The notes: generated from the letters alone by a model not told the origin. DNA of 64,000 nt from Kribbella pratensis (GCF_004366075.1 NZ_SODU01000003.1:248001-312000), one strand, 5' to 3'; counted from the first letter of the stretch, positions 8,821-16,969 are shown. Numbers and translations: made by a program.

Positions 8821-8844
8821 CTGAATTCAGTGAATCATGATTCA
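8821..8844. promoter_or_regulatory. Palindromic operator pair for the divergent TetR
   Basis: CTGAATTCAG (8821-8830) and TGAATCATGATTCA (8831-8844) are abutting perfect palindromes sharing the half-site TGAAT/ATTCA. A further CTGAAT half-site precedes them (8815-8820). They lie just before the monooxygenase Shine-Dalgarno and 45 bases from the TetR start, as expected for a TetR operator. Confidence 0.8.
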
Positions 8845-8859
8845 GCCAAGGAGACCACC

Positions 8860-10206
8860 ATGAACGTCCTGATCGCGGGTGCCGGACCGACCGGCTTGAC
8901 CCTCGGTATCGAGCTGGCCCGGCGCGGCATCGCGGTCCGAGTGATCGACAAGGCGACCGAGTTCTTCAACGGATCGCGCGGCGACGGCCTGCAGCCGCGG
9001 ACCCTCGAGGTGTTCGAGGACCTCGGCGTACTGGACGAGGTACTGCAGCAGGGCCGCCCGGTCCCGCTGATGAAGATCTATGTCGGCGGCCGGCTCGTCG
9101 ACGAGCGCCGGATGGCCGACCCGGTCGAGCCCACACCTGACATCCCGTATCCGAACGGCCACATGCTCAGCCAGTCCCGCACCGAGAAGATCCTGCGCGA
9201 CAAGCTCGCGGAGTACGGCGTGGATGTCGAACTGGCGACCGCGATCGTCGGCTTCACCCAGACCGCGGATGCGGTGACCGCCGAACTGTCGACCGGCGAG
9301 ACGCTGGCCGTCGACTACCTGGTCGGTGCTGACGGCGGGAGAAGTTTCGTCCGCAAGCACCTGGGCGTCCCCTTCGAAGGGACGACCGACGAGTCGATCC
9401 GCATGCTGCTCGGGGACGTCGCGGCCGACGGTCTCGACCACGAGGTGGGCTACTGGTTCGGCGCGGCGGACAATCCGATGTCGGGCATCGCGATGACTCC
9501 GCTGTCCGGCGGCGATCAGTTCCAGTTCGGCGCTCCACTCGACGGCGAGGACGCGGACACTTCGCTCGAAGCACTGCAGGAGCTGGTCGACAAGTTCGCC
9601 GGCCCGGGAACGGCGAAGCTCCGCGACCTGACCTGGTCGACAGTGTGGCGTCCGAACGTGCGGCTCGCCGCGAAATTCCGGGTCGGCCGTGTCTTCATCG
9701 CCGGCGATGCCGCCCACGTGCACCCGCCGACTGGTGGTCAGGGGCTGAACACCGGCGTCCAGGACGCTTACAACCTCGGCTGGAAGCTGGCCGACGGACG
9801 TAAAGAGATACTGGCGACGTACGAGACCGAACGCCGCACGAACGCCGCGCGGGTGCTCGGTATCAGTCAGGACCTGATGCAGAAGCACGTCGACGGCGAC
9901 GAGTCGGCTTTGGAGCGCGGCGAGAACACCCGCCAGCTGGACATCACGTACCGCGACCCGGCGGACGCCCGGCCCCTGGTCTCCGGGGACCGCGCCCCCG
10001 ACGCTCCACTCACAGATGCCGAGGGCAACAAAGTGCGTCTGTTCGAGCTCCTCCGCGGTCCGCACGAGACCCTGCTGCGGTTCGCCCCCGCCACGGCGTC
10101 GCCCCACCCGCACGCAGTCGACATCACCTCACCCGAAGCGTTCGCGATCTACCATGCGCAGCCGGGCGACGAGATCCTGATCCGCCCGGACGGCTACCTC
10201 GCTTAG
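8860..10206 (+). CDS. FAD-dependent aromatic monooxygenase (PheA/TfdB-like)
   Basis: Flavoprotein monooxygenase (448 residues) that would hydroxylate an aromatic or polyketide substrate with NAD(P)H and O2. The FAD-binding Rossmann motif GAGPTGLTLGIELARRG is at the N-terminus. The DG motif region is DGGRSFVRKHLGVPFEG, and the second FAD motif is GDAAHVHPPTGGQGLNTGVQDAYNLGWKLA. The C-terminal domain is shorter than in phenol hydroxylases. ATG 8860 has AAGGAG six bases upstream; an earlier in-frame GTG at 8830 would begin inside the operator. Controlled by the divergent TetR (inference). Drug inactivation, as in Rox-type rifampicin monooxygenases, is one possibility. Confidence 0.9.
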   Translation: MNVLIAGAGPTGLTLGIELARRGIAVRVIDKATEFFNGSRGDGLQPRTLEVFEDLGVLDEVLQQGRPVPLMKIYVGGRLVDERRMADPVEPTPDIPYPNGHMLSQSRTEKILRDKLAEYGVDVELATAIVGFTQTADAVTAELSTGETLAVDYLVGADGGRSFVRKHLGVPFEGTTDESIRMLLGDVAADGLDHEVGYWFGAADNPMSGIAMTPLSGGDQFQFGAPLDGEDADTSLEALQELVDKFAGPGTAKLRDLTWSTVWRPNVRLAAKFRVGRVFIAGDAAHVHPPTGGQGLNTGVQDAYNLGWKLADGRKEILATYETERRTNAARVLGISQDLMQKHVDGDESALERGENTRQLDITYRDPADARPLVSGDRAPDAPLTDAEGNKVRLFELLRGPHETLLRFAPATASPHPHAVDITSPEAFAIYHAQPGDEILIRPDGYLA

Positions 10207-10216
10207 GATCCTGGAC

Positions 10217-10846
10217 GTGCAGATCTTGGACTCAGCCGCCGCCTATGACCGTGCCGTCGAACTGGCGACGCGGGGGCGGCGGCAGATTCTGGGGATCACC
10301 GGGGCGCCGGCGGCGGGCAAGTCGACGTACGCCGAGCAACTCGCCGCGAAGCTGACTGCCGACGGACACAAGGTGGCGCTCGTACCGATGGACGGCTACC
10401 ACCTCGCCCAATCGGTTCTGGAAGCTGAAGGACTGGCCGATGTGAAAGGCGCGCCGCGCACCTTCGACGGCTACGGCTTCGTCGCGCTGCTCAAGCGGTT
10501 GAAGGAATCACCCGACGAGCAGATCTGGGCGCCGCGCTTCGACCGCAGCATCGAGGACTCGATCGCCGCGAGCATCGGCGTTGCGGCCGAGGTCACGCTC
10601 GTCCTGACGGAAGGCAACTACCTGCTGCTGGACGAGCCGCCCTGGTCGACGGTCCGCGATCTGCTCGACCAGTGCTGGTACGTCGAAGTACCAGAGGACC
10701 TGCGCCACGAACGGCTGGAAGCCCGGCACCGCCTCTTCGGGAGATCACCCGAGGAGGCACACGAACGCACCTACGGGTCGGACGAACGCAACGCGCAGCT
10801 GATCGCCGCCAGCGCCCCGGCGGCGGACGCGATCATCCACCCTTGA
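10217..10846 (+). CDS. P-loop nucleoside/sugar kinase-like protein
   Basis: Cytosolic kinase-fold protein of 209 residues in the PRK/uridine kinase/pantothenate kinase group. Walker A is GITGAPAAGKSTYAEQLA (about 27-45). VPMDGYHLA is the family's Asp-containing substrate strand, and TEGNYLLLDEPPW matches the third family motif. Members are annotated as nucleoside/nucleotide kinase or fructose kinase; the substrate cannot be told. The GTG start lies ten bases after the monooxygenase stop, so the two are probably cotranscribed. Its 3' end overlaps the convergent TetR gene by 14 bases. Confidence 0.85.
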   Translation: MQILDSAAAYDRAVELATRGRRQILGITGAPAAGKSTYAEQLAAKLTADGHKVALVPMDGYHLAQSVLEAEGLADVKGAPRTFDGYGFVALLKRLKESPDEQIWAPRFDRSIEDSIAASIGVAAEVTLVLTEGNYLLLDEPPWSTVRDLLDQCWYVEVPEDLRHERLEARHRLFGRSPEEAHERTYGSDERNAQLIAASAPAADAIIHP

Positions 10847-11585
10847 CGCCGACCCGGTCGATGAACGCGGCGACCCCGTCGAGGTAGATCTGCAGACCGA
10901 AAGCGAAGTCGGCGTCGCTGTCCTCCTCGAAGCTGGTGTCCATCGCGAAGACACCCGCGGCGATCACCTTCGCCACCGACGGGTACACCCGCGGATCCAC
11001 GACCCGCGCGAGTATCGCGCCGTACTGCTGGAAGGCCGCCGGATTCTCGTCGAAGCCCGCGGCGAGATCGAACGCGACCCGCACCTCTCCCTGGACGTAG
11101 GTGATCAGGCCCATCACCACCCCGACTTTCGCCTCCTCCGCCAACCCCGTGTCCTCGAGCGCGCTGAGTGCAAGGTCGAACCAGGCCAGGTTGTTCGGCC
11201 CCGCCGGCGGACCTGAGATCGGGACCTTCGCGTACCACCTGTGCTTACGGATCGCGGTCAGGACGCCGTTCGCCCAGAACGTCAGACCGGTGCGCCAGTC
11301 GACGCCATCGGGCAGCGGTTCGGGACGTTCGAGAGCGGCGTCGGACATGAGGACGAACAGGTCGTCCTTGCTCTTCACGTGCCGGTAGAGCGCCATCGTG
11401 GAATTGCCGAGCCGCTCCGCGACCCGCGCCATCGAGACGGCGCCGAGATCGCCGTCTTCGTCGGCGATCGCGATCGCCGCCGCGACGATGTCGTCGAGCG
11501 TCAGCGACGGTTTCGGCCCGCGCCGCGGCGTCTCCCGCAGCCGCCACATCAGCGCGACGTCGGCCGGCAGCTCGTTGTTCTCCAC
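10833..11585 (-). CDS. TetR-family repressor with TetR_C-type domain
   Basis: A 250-residue regulator. The HTH is at about 28-75 (LTLDDIVAAAIAIADEDG, VSMARVAERLGNSTMALYRHVKSKDDL). The long C-terminal domain (WRTGLTFWANGVLTAIRKHRW, GLITYVQGEVRVAFDLA) resembles the tetracycline-repressor class, which binds drugs. It is divergent from a DrrAB-like ABC transporter with overlapping palindromes in between, so it very probably represses the transporter and itself. The start is GTG 11585. Confidence 0.9.
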   Translation of the reverse strand: MENNELPADVALMWRLRETPRRGPKPSLTLDDIVAAAIAIADEDGDLGAVSMARVAERLGNSTMALYRHVKSKDDLFVLMSDAALERPEPLPDGVDWRTGLTFWANGVLTAIRKHRWYAKVPISGPPAGPNNLAWFDLALSALEDTGLAEEAKVGVVMGLITYVQGEVRVAFDLAAGFDENPAAFQQYGAILARVVDPRVYPSVAKVIAAGVFAMDTSFEEDSDADFAFGLQIYLDGVAAFIDRVGVKGG

Positions 11586-11612
11586 CGGGTCAGTTTAGGG
11601 CTTGCCGGCCCA

Positions 11613-11656
11613 TACTGCGTACCTGCTACGCTATTTAGCGTATTCGATACGCAGTA
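11613..11656. promoter_or_regulatory. Nested palindromic operators for the divergent TetR/ABC pair
   Basis: Outer arms TACTGCGTA (11613-11621) and TACGCAGTA (11648-11656) enclose TACGCTA-TT-TAGCGTA (11627-11642). This overlaps a third palindrome, GCGTAT-TCG-ATACGC (11638-11652). The cluster lies between the TetR start (11585) and the transporter Shine-Dalgarno (11657-11664). The nested sites suggest binding of two repressor dimers. Confidence 0.8.
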
Positions 11657-11667
11657 AGGAGGGGACG

Positions 11668-12567
11668 ATGATCGTCGAGGCGACCGGCTTGCGGAAGTCG
11701 TACGGCGCGACCGAAGTACTGACCGGGGTCGACCTGAGCGTCGCGGAGGGGTCGGTGCTCGCGTTGCTGGGCCCGAACGGCGCCGGCAAGACCACCACGG
11801 TGCGGATCCTGACCACGCTGACCCGCCCGGATTCCGGTACGGCGACCATCGCGGGGTACGACGTACTCCGCGAACCGGCGCAGGTCCGCGGCGTGATCAG
11901 CCTGACCGGGCAGTACGCCGCGGTCGACGAGAACCAGACCGGGCGGGAGAACCTGGTGATGGTCGGCCGGTTGATGCACCTCGGCCGGCGTACTGCGCAG
12001 CGGCGAACCGGTGAGCTGCTCGAGCAGTTCGGGCTCACCGACGCGATGGATCGGCGCGTGAAGACGTACTCCGGCGGCATGCGGCGCAAGCTCGACCTGG
12101 CGATGAGCCTGATCGCGCGACCGCGGGTGATCTTCCTGGACGAGCCGACGACGGGGCTCGATCCGGCCAGCCGTTCGGCCATGTGGGACGCGATCGTCGA
12201 GCTGGTTCGCGACGGTACGACGATCCTGCTCACCACGCAGTACCTGGAGGAAGCCGACCGGCTGGCCGACCGGATCGTGCTGCTCGACCGGGGACGCATC
12301 GTGGCCAGTGGTACTGCGGACGCGTTGAAGACCCAGATCGGTGGCGAACGGATCGAGCTGCGCTTCACCGACGAGGTGCAGCTGCTGAAAGCGGCCGGTG
12401 TACTGAGCGGTGTGGTCGACCAGCTGGTGCTGAACGTTCCGTCGGACGGTACGGCGGCGCACCTGCACCAGGTCCTCGACGTACTGCGTGACAACGGGCT
12501 GACGCCGGAGCGGGTCTCGTCCCACCGGCCCACGCTCGATGACGTGTTCCTAGCACTGACCGCCTGA
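11668..12567 (+). CDS. ABC transporter ATP-binding protein, DrrA-type
   Basis: Cytoplasmic ATPase of a drug or lipid exporter (299 residues). Walker A GPNGAGKTTTVRIL, Q-loop region TGQYAAVDENQTGRENL, signature YSGGMRRKLDLAMS, Walker B VIFLDEPTTGLDP, then TTQYLEEADRLAD with the switch region. The C-terminal 80 residues form the DrrA accessory domain. ATG 11668 is used because AAGGAGGGG lies just upstream; a frame opening at 11602 would run through the operator. It forms an operon with the permease ten bases downstream and is presumably induced when the divergent TetR binds its ligand. Confidence 0.94.
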   Translation: MIVEATGLRKSYGATEVLTGVDLSVAEGSVLALLGPNGAGKTTTVRILTTLTRPDSGTATIAGYDVLREPAQVRGVISLTGQYAAVDENQTGRENLVMVGRLMHLGRRTAQRRTGELLEQFGLTDAMDRRVKTYSGGMRRKLDLAMSLIARPRVIFLDEPTTGLDPASRSAMWDAIVELVRDGTTILLTTQYLEEADRLADRIVLLDRGRIVASGTADALKTQIGGERIELRFTDEVQLLKAAGVLSGVVDQLVLNVPSDGTAAHLHQVLDVLRDNGLTPERVSSHRPTLDDVFLALTA

Positions 12568-12577
12568 GAGGTTGCTG

Positions 12578-13351
12578 ATGTCACACCAGGGAGTCGTCGC
12601 CGCCTGCTCGGACGCGGTGACCATGATCGACCGCAGTGTGCGGCTGGCGCGGCGCAACGTCGACACGTTGTTCGTGTCGCTGCTGCTGCCGTTGCTGATG
12701 ATGGCGCTGTTCGTCTACGTGTTCGGCGGCGCGATCAACACGGGGACGGAGTACGTGAACTACGTCGTACCGGGGATCCTGCTGCTCACCACCGGGTACG
12801 GCGCCTCGTCGACGGCGATGGTGGTCGCTGACGACATGCACAGCGGGATGATCGACCGCCTGCGCTCGCTGCCCATCCACAGCCTCGCCGTACTGACCGG
12901 GCATGTGGTCGCAAGCGTCGCGCGCAACGCGACGTCGACGGCGATCGTCATCCTCGCCTCGCTCGCCATGGGGTTCCGCCCCGAGGGCGGGGCCGTCGAC
13001 TGGCTGGCAGCGATCGGTCTGCTGTTGCTGTACGTCGTCGCGCTGTCCTGGCTCGCAGCGGGGCTCGGTGTGATCGCGAAATCGGTGGAGTCGGCCAGCA
13101 CGCTCAGCTTCTTCATGCTGTTCCTGCCGTACCTGAGCAGCGCGTTCGTGCAGCCGGAGTCGATGCCGTCGTGGTTGCGGCCGATCAGCGAGCACCAGCC
13201 GATCACACCGGTGATCGAGACCGTCCGCAGCCTGCTGATCGGAACGCCGATGGAGAGCAACGGCCGGGTCGCACTCGCCTGGTGTTGTGGTCTACTCCTG
13301 TTCTCCGTCGTACTGGCGACTTCGCTGTATCGGAGACGGTCGAACCGCTGA
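12578..13351 (+). CDS. ABC-2 family permease, DrrB-type
   Basis: Membrane subunit (257 residues) of the exporter encoded with the upstream ATPase. Six hydrophobic segments are visible (LLLPLLMMALFVYVFGG, YVVPGILLLTTGYG, TAIVILASLAMGF, WLAAIGLLLLYVVAL, TLSFFMLFLPYLSSAFV, WCCGLLLFSVVLA). The family motif FLPYLSSAFVQPESMPSWLRPISEHQPITP precedes the last segment. ATG 12578 has GAGAGG upstream. It probably exports a hydrophobic drug-like compound. Confidence 0.93.
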   Translation: MSHQGVVAACSDAVTMIDRSVRLARRNVDTLFVSLLLPLLMMALFVYVFGGAINTGTEYVNYVVPGILLLTTGYGASSTAMVVADDMHSGMIDRLRSLPIHSLAVLTGHVVASVARNATSTAIVILASLAMGFRPEGGAVDWLAAIGLLLLYVVALSWLAAGLGVIAKSVESASTLSFFMLFLPYLSSAFVQPESMPSWLRPISEHQPITPVIETVRSLLIGTPMESNGRVALAWCCGLLLFSVVLATSLYRRRSNR

Positions 13352-13394
13352 ACGAGCTTCTGATGCCGTTCGGCGAAAACTGCTGAGCGTGACC

Positions 13395-13500
13395 CCTTGG
13401 TCGGGTTAACGTCAAGGTCCCCCCCAACGTGTGGTGGTCCCACTCCCCCCGGGACCCACACGGACGAGCGCCCCGGTCATCGATCGGGGCGCTTTGTTTT
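13395..13500 (+). ncRNA. 6C-type small RNA
   Basis: An actinobacterial 6C RNA is recognised by its features. There are two cytosine runs, CCCCCCC (13419-13425) and CCCCCC (13445-13450). The second sits in the loop of a hairpin with stem CGTGTG/CACACG (13428-13433 with 13457-13462) continued by GGTCCC/GGGACC. A strong intrinsic terminator follows. The 5' end is uncertain by about ten bases. Known 6C RNAs pair through their C-rich loops with G-rich mRNA sites. It lies between the DrrB-like gene and a small HTH-like gene. Confidence 0.8.
13467..13500 (+). terminator. Intrinsic terminator of the 6C-like RNA
   Basis: AGCGCCCCG (13467-13475) pairs with CGGGGCGCT (13485-13493) across a nine-base loop and is followed by TTGTTTT. 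It would also stop read-through from the DrrAB-like operon. Confidence 0.88.
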
Positions 13501-13584
13501 CCCGATTTTTTCTTTCGAGGTCGTGTCGAATCCGGCCCCTCTGGTCCGACGTATCAGTAAGAGCGACCAAAGGAGAGGGTCAGA

Positions 13585-13782
13585 ATGAACATCACCACCG
13601 ACGTCCGGAACATGATCGTCACCATGCTGGCCGAGGGGAGCCCGGTCTGGTACGTGGCAGGCATGGTCAAGATGAGCAACCACGACGTCTACCTGGTCGG
13701 CCGCGAGGCCGGCTACCCGGACAAGGCCAAACTGCGCCGAGCCGTCTGGGCCGCCCGGAACCGCGTACTGCAAGCCGCCTGA
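13585..13782 (+). CDS. Small HTH-like protein, unknown function
   Basis: A 65-residue protein with a strong ribosome binding site (GGAGAGGG eight bases before ATG). Residues 9-45 (MIVTMLAEGSPVWYVAGMV, KMSNHDVYLVGREAGYP) have the spacing of a resolvase/Hin-type helix-turn-helix; the tail is basic (KLRRAVWAARNRVLQ). It sits in its own unit, between the 6C terminator and a strong terminator of its own. DNA binding is inferred only from the HTH resemblance. Confidence 0.78.
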   Translation: MNITTDVRNMIVTMLAEGSPVWYVAGMVKMSNHDVYLVGREAGYPDKAKLRRAVWAARNRVLQAA

Positions 13783-13805
13783 CCCGAATCCGTTCAGGCC
13801 GCTCG

Positions 13806-13855
13806 AACCGCCGCCTGCCCCGTGCTACCGGGGCGGCCGGCGGTTTTGTCTGTTT
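13806..13855 (+). terminator. Strong intrinsic terminator after the small HTH-like gene
   Basis: AACCGCCG (13806-13813) pairs with CGGCGGTT (13838-13845). An inner stem CCCCG/CGGGG (13818-13833) closes a TGCTAC loop, and TTTTGTCTGTTT follows. Confidence 0.88.
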
Positions 13856-13866
13856 AGGGTGGATGC

Positions 13867-14841
13867 GTGGACGACGTCACTGTTGTGGACTATCACACGG
13901 CCGGGGAGCCGTTCCGGATCGTGACCTCGGTCGAGATCCCGGGAACCTCCGTGGCGGACCGCCGGGTCGTGGCGCAGTCGTCCGAGGCGATCGACGCCGT
14001 ACGGCGGTTGCTGGTGAACGAGCCGCGTGGTCATGCGGACATGTACGGCGGGTTCGTCGTACCGGGTGATGACGACGGCGCCGACTTCGGCGTGGTGTTC
14101 TGGCACAAGGACGGGTACTCGACCGCGTGCGGGCACGGGACGATCGCGCTCGCGACCTGGGCGGTCGAAAGCGGTCTGGTCCAGGTAGCTGCTGATGGCG
14201 AGACGGATGTTGTCATCGACGTACCGTCGGGCCGGGTGACCGCTCGGGTCAGTTGCGCCGGTGGTTCGGTGGTGAGCGTTGCCTTCCGCAACGTTTCGTC
14301 GTACGTGCTGAGCCGTGGCGTGCAGGTGCCGACGGCGCGCGGGGAGGTGTTGGCGGACATCAGCTACGGCGGGGCGTTCTACGCGTCCGTCCTCGCCTCG
14401 TCAGTCGGTCTGTCGGTGACGCCGGCGTGTTACGCGGACCTGATCGCGATCGGCCGCGAGATCAAGTGGGCCTTGGACGCGGTCGCCGTACATCCTCACG
14501 ATCCTCGCTTGAGCGGTCTCTACGGAACGATCCTGTACGACGATCTCGGGCCGGCGCACCAGCGCAACCTTGCGGTGTTCGCCGACGGTGAGGCCGACCG
14601 CTCCCCTTGCGGCTCAGGTACGTCGGCACGCCTGGCCCTGCTGCACAACGAAGGACACCTGCGCACGGGCGAGGTCCTGCGCCACGACTCCATCATCGGT
14701 ACGACGTTCCTCGGCCGTGTCGTCGAGGAGACCCCGGAGGGCGTCATCACCGAAATCACGGGCACCGCCTACCGGACCGGCACGGCGACGTTCACCCTGG
14801 ATCCACGCGACGCCCTCGGCACCGGGTTCACCCTTCGCTGA
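13867..14841 (+). CDS. Proline racemase-family enzyme (hydroxyproline epimerase type)
   Basis: Cofactor-independent racemase/epimerase of 324 residues. Both catalytic cysteines are present: Cys88 in TACGHGT and Cys248 in DRSPCGSGTSA. This fits two-base racemases/epimerases rather than the 3-hydroxyproline dehydratases, which carry Thr at the second site. Other family marks are DYHTAGEPFRI, NEPRGHADMYGGFVVP and GTTFLGRVVEE. The likely substrate is trans-4-hydroxy-L-proline or a related imino acid. The start is GTG 13867 with weak Shine-Dalgarno, soon after the previous terminator, so it may be near leaderless. No hydroxyproline catabolic genes lie nearby. Confidence 0.9.
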   Translation: MDDVTVVDYHTAGEPFRIVTSVEIPGTSVADRRVVAQSSEAIDAVRRLLVNEPRGHADMYGGFVVPGDDDGADFGVVFWHKDGYSTACGHGTIALATWAVESGLVQVAADGETDVVIDVPSGRVTARVSCAGGSVVSVAFRNVSSYVLSRGVQVPTARGEVLADISYGGAFYASVLASSVGLSVTPACYADLIAIGREIKWALDAVAVHPHDPRLSGLYGTILYDDLGPAHQRNLAVFADGEADRSPCGSGTSARLALLHNEGHLRTGEVLRHDSIIGTTFLGRVVEETPEGVITEITGTAYRTGTATFTLDPRDALGTGFTLR

Positions 14842-14889
14842 TCTCAGATTGCGACCGCCGTCGCTGCGGTGACGGTTAGGTTTGTCCTC

Positions 14890-15213
14890 ATGATCTTCAT
14901 CACCGCGAAGTTCCGCGTGAAGCCCGAGCACGCCGACAACTGGACGACCATCACCGCCGACTTCACCACCGCAACCCGCGAAGAACCCGGCTGCCTGTGG
15001 TTCGACTGGTCCCGCTCCGTCGACGACGTGAACGAGTACGTCCTCGTAGAAGCCTTCGCCGACGACGACGCCGCCACACACCACGTCACCTCCGACCACT
15101 TCAGGGCCGCCCAGCAACACCTCCCACCCCACCTGGTCGAAACCCCCCGCATCGTCAACTTCAAACTCCCCCAAAACACCTGGTCCGAACTCGGCGAACT
15201 CGCCGTCAAGTGA
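14890..15213 (+). CDS. Antibiotic biosynthesis monooxygenase (ABM) domain protein
   Basis: A 107-residue single ABM ferredoxin-like domain: FITAKFRVKPEHADNWTTI, EEPGCLWFDWSRSVDDVNEYVLVEAFADDDA, HVTSDHF. This is the YgiN-like quinol monooxygenase or haem-degrading-like fold, usually dimeric and cytosolic. The ATG is 48 bases after the racemase stop. The downstream phosphatase-fold gene overlaps it by four bases (GTGA), so the two are translationally coupled. Confidence 0.85.
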   Translation: MIFITAKFRVKPEHADNWTTITADFTTATREEPGCLWFDWSRSVDDVNEYVLVEAFADDDAATHHVTSDHFRAAQQHLPPHLVETPRIVNFKLPQNTWSELGELAVK

Positions 15214-15965
15214 CTCGTTTGACAGTCGCTTCCCTCAACACCCGCGGCGTCCCACTCTTCAGCTCCGACCTACGCTCCCGTTACACCGCGATCGCCAAGG
15301 CCTTCGAGACGTCCGACACAGACGTGGTCAACCTGCAGGAGGTGTTCACCTACTACCACCTGCGCCTATTGCGCACGTCGATGCCGTCGTACCGCGCCAG
15401 CTTCCGCCCGTCCGCAGCCGGCCCGGCAGGCGGCCTGGTGACGTTCTCGCGCCACCCCGTCACAGGCACCACCTACAAGCGTTTCCCGACTCCTCCGGTC
15501 GCTGAAATCAGAGCTTTGCCACGCATGACTCGCCTGACCGCATCGCTCCAGGGCATGCTGCGCACAGGCCTCCCGGGCATCACAATCCTCAACACCCACC
15601 TCTCGGCCAACCGCGACGGGGACTGGTCTCCAACAAGCCGCTACCACGGGCTCCAACAGACCCAGTTGACGACGCTGGCGCAGTACGCCGGAACCGTTGA
15701 AGAGCCGGCGGTCCTCACCGGCGACTTCAACATCGCCCGCGACAGCTCGCTGTACCGCGACTTCCTCGGCAGCTCCCGCCTGACCGACGCCTTCGGCGAC
15801 GACTGCCCACCGACCTTCCACCAGGCCTATCTCCCTCCGGACAGACCCCCGCACTGCATCGACTTCGTTCTACTCTCCGGTCCGAAGCTGACGGTCGAAT
15901 CCGCCCACCTCGACGACAGCTACCCCAGTGACCACCTCGGCCTGACCGTCCGTCTGCTGATCTAA
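15210..15965 (+). CDS. Endonuclease/exonuclease/phosphatase (EEP) family hydrolase
   Basis: A 251-residue metal-dependent phosphoesterase fold. Motifs in order: SLNTRG, VNLQEVF (metal Glu), ILNTHLSANRDG (catalytic His region), LTGDFNIARDS (Asp/Asn), SDHLGLTV (terminal Asp-His). It lacks a signal peptide. Possible substrates are nucleic acid, phosphoinositides or sphingomyelin-like lipids; sequence alone does not decide. GTG 15210 overlaps the ABM stop by four bases. Confidence 0.87.
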   Translation: MTRLTVASLNTRGVPLFSSDLRSRYTAIAKAFETSDTDVVNLQEVFTYYHLRLLRTSMPSYRASFRPSAAGPAGGLVTFSRHPVTGTTYKRFPTPPVAEIRALPRMTRLTASLQGMLRTGLPGITILNTHLSANRDGDWSPTSRYHGLQQTQLTTLAQYAGTVEEPAVLTGDFNIARDSSLYRDFLGSSRLTDAFGDDCPPTFHQAYLPPDRPPHCIDFVLLSGPKLTVESAHLDDSYPSDHLGLTVRLLI

Positions 15966-16019
15966 GAGGCGCGGGACGTCCGGAATATCCTGACGGCTCT
16001 CTCGCGAAGGGGCTTCAGG

Positions 16020-16805
16020 ATGAACGGACAGGTTGTCTGGGATGCCGCGGTGATCGGCTGGCGCCGGTTGGCGGAGCTGCCGTCGGCCGACAGGGTATTC
16101 ACCTGGGAACAGCACGGCGACGCCGACTGCTTCTGGTGGACCGGTCGGCCCGGCAAGATCGCGCATCAACTGTTCCTGAGTGCGCCGTCGAGCGAGGCAA
16201 TGACCCGGTCGATTCGCCTGGCCCTGGGCTCACCGACCCCTCAGGACGGCTGCGACCTCTCCCTCCGCGTCCTCGATCGCCCGGATCTCGCGGCGGCACT
16301 CGACGAGCTCCATCCGACGTCCACCAACACCGCGCCCTTGATGCTCTGCGATCTCGCCAACCGCCCGCCGTCATCACCCTCAGAGTTCACCACCGGAATC
16401 ATCAGCACTTCTGAGGAACGAGCCCGACTGCTCCGCATGGTCGGAGGCGTGTACGACGACCCAGACGGTCTCACCGGCTTCTTCCACGGCACGGGCGCCG
16501 CCGACATCGTCGGAGCCTTCGACGGCGACACCCTCGTGGCGTCAGCAACCGTCGTCACTGCCGGAGACACAGCCAACCTCTGGTCAGTCGCCACACCCCA
16601 AGAGGAACGCGGCCGGGGAGCAGCCTCAGCAGTAGTAGCAGCCGCCCTGGACCACGCAGCCGCCACGGGCTGTACCCAAGCAGGCCTCGGCACCTCAGAC
16701 GAGCTCGTCCCCTGGTACACCCGCTTCGGCTTCACCAAGGTCGCCCGCGAACGCACCGCAACCCTAAGCAATCCCGTGCGAGCCGAGCACGGGCCGACCG
16801 CCTAG
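16020..16805 (+). CDS. GNAT-family N-acetyltransferase
   Basis: A 261-residue acetyl-CoA-dependent acyltransferase; the GNAT fold occupies the C-terminal half. The cofactor-binding motif is TPQEERGRGAASAVVAAAL and the last strand is LGTSDELVPWYTRFGFTKV. The N-terminal half (WTGRPGKIAHQLFLS, GCDLSLRVLDRPD) is unlike classic GNATs and may determine the substrate. ATG 16020 follows GAAGGGG. Acceptor unknown. Confidence 0.82.
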   Translation: MNGQVVWDAAVIGWRRLAELPSADRVFTWEQHGDADCFWWTGRPGKIAHQLFLSAPSSEAMTRSIRLALGSPTPQDGCDLSLRVLDRPDLAAALDELHPTSTNTAPLMLCDLANRPPSSPSEFTTGIISTSEERARLLRMVGGVYDDPDGLTGFFHGTGAADIVGAFDGDTLVASATVVTAGDTANLWSVATPQEERGRGAASAVVAAALDHAAATGCTQAGLGTSDELVPWYTRFGFTKVARERTATLSNPVRAEHGPTA

Positions 16806-16826
16806 CTCACCGATCAACCTATCCGA

Positions 16827-16900
16827 GGGACTGGGGACACCCGCTGGGGCCTGCGAACAGGCTATGTCCTGTCCCCAGTCCCCGGCGCCTGTTCCCAGTT
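16827..16900. repeat. Palindromic extragenic repeat, copy A
   Basis: GGGACTGGGGACA (16827-16839) pairs with TGTCCCCAGTCCC (16870-16882) around a 30-base loop. A tail repeats the arm imperfectly (TGTTCCCAGT, ending 16899). An 18-base stretch at 16870-16887 is identical to copy B at 52599-52616. Confidence 0.7.
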
Positions 16901-16940
16901 AACGCCTCGCTCTTCGCCGCGCGGCTTCGCCGAACAGGGT

Positions 16941-16969
16941 TTGACACGGCGGGTAGCAGCTGTCACATT
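16941..16969 (+). promoter_or_regulatory. Candidate sigma-70-type promoter for the ABC exporter operon
   Basis: TTGACA (16941-16946) is a perfect -35 element, 17 bases before CACATT (16964-16969). If real, it overlaps the upstream-most possible start of the ABC exporter gene, which would then have to begin further downstream. Confidence 0.45.

Noticed and set aside
13867-14841. trans-3-hydroxy-L-proline dehydratase
   Set aside because: The second catalytic position is Cys248 in PCGSG, whereas the dehydratases carry Thr there.
16806-16940. Precursor peptide gene for the ABC exporter pair
   Set aside because: No short frame with a ribosome binding site and leader-like composition; the gap is filled by a palindromic repeat and a promoter.
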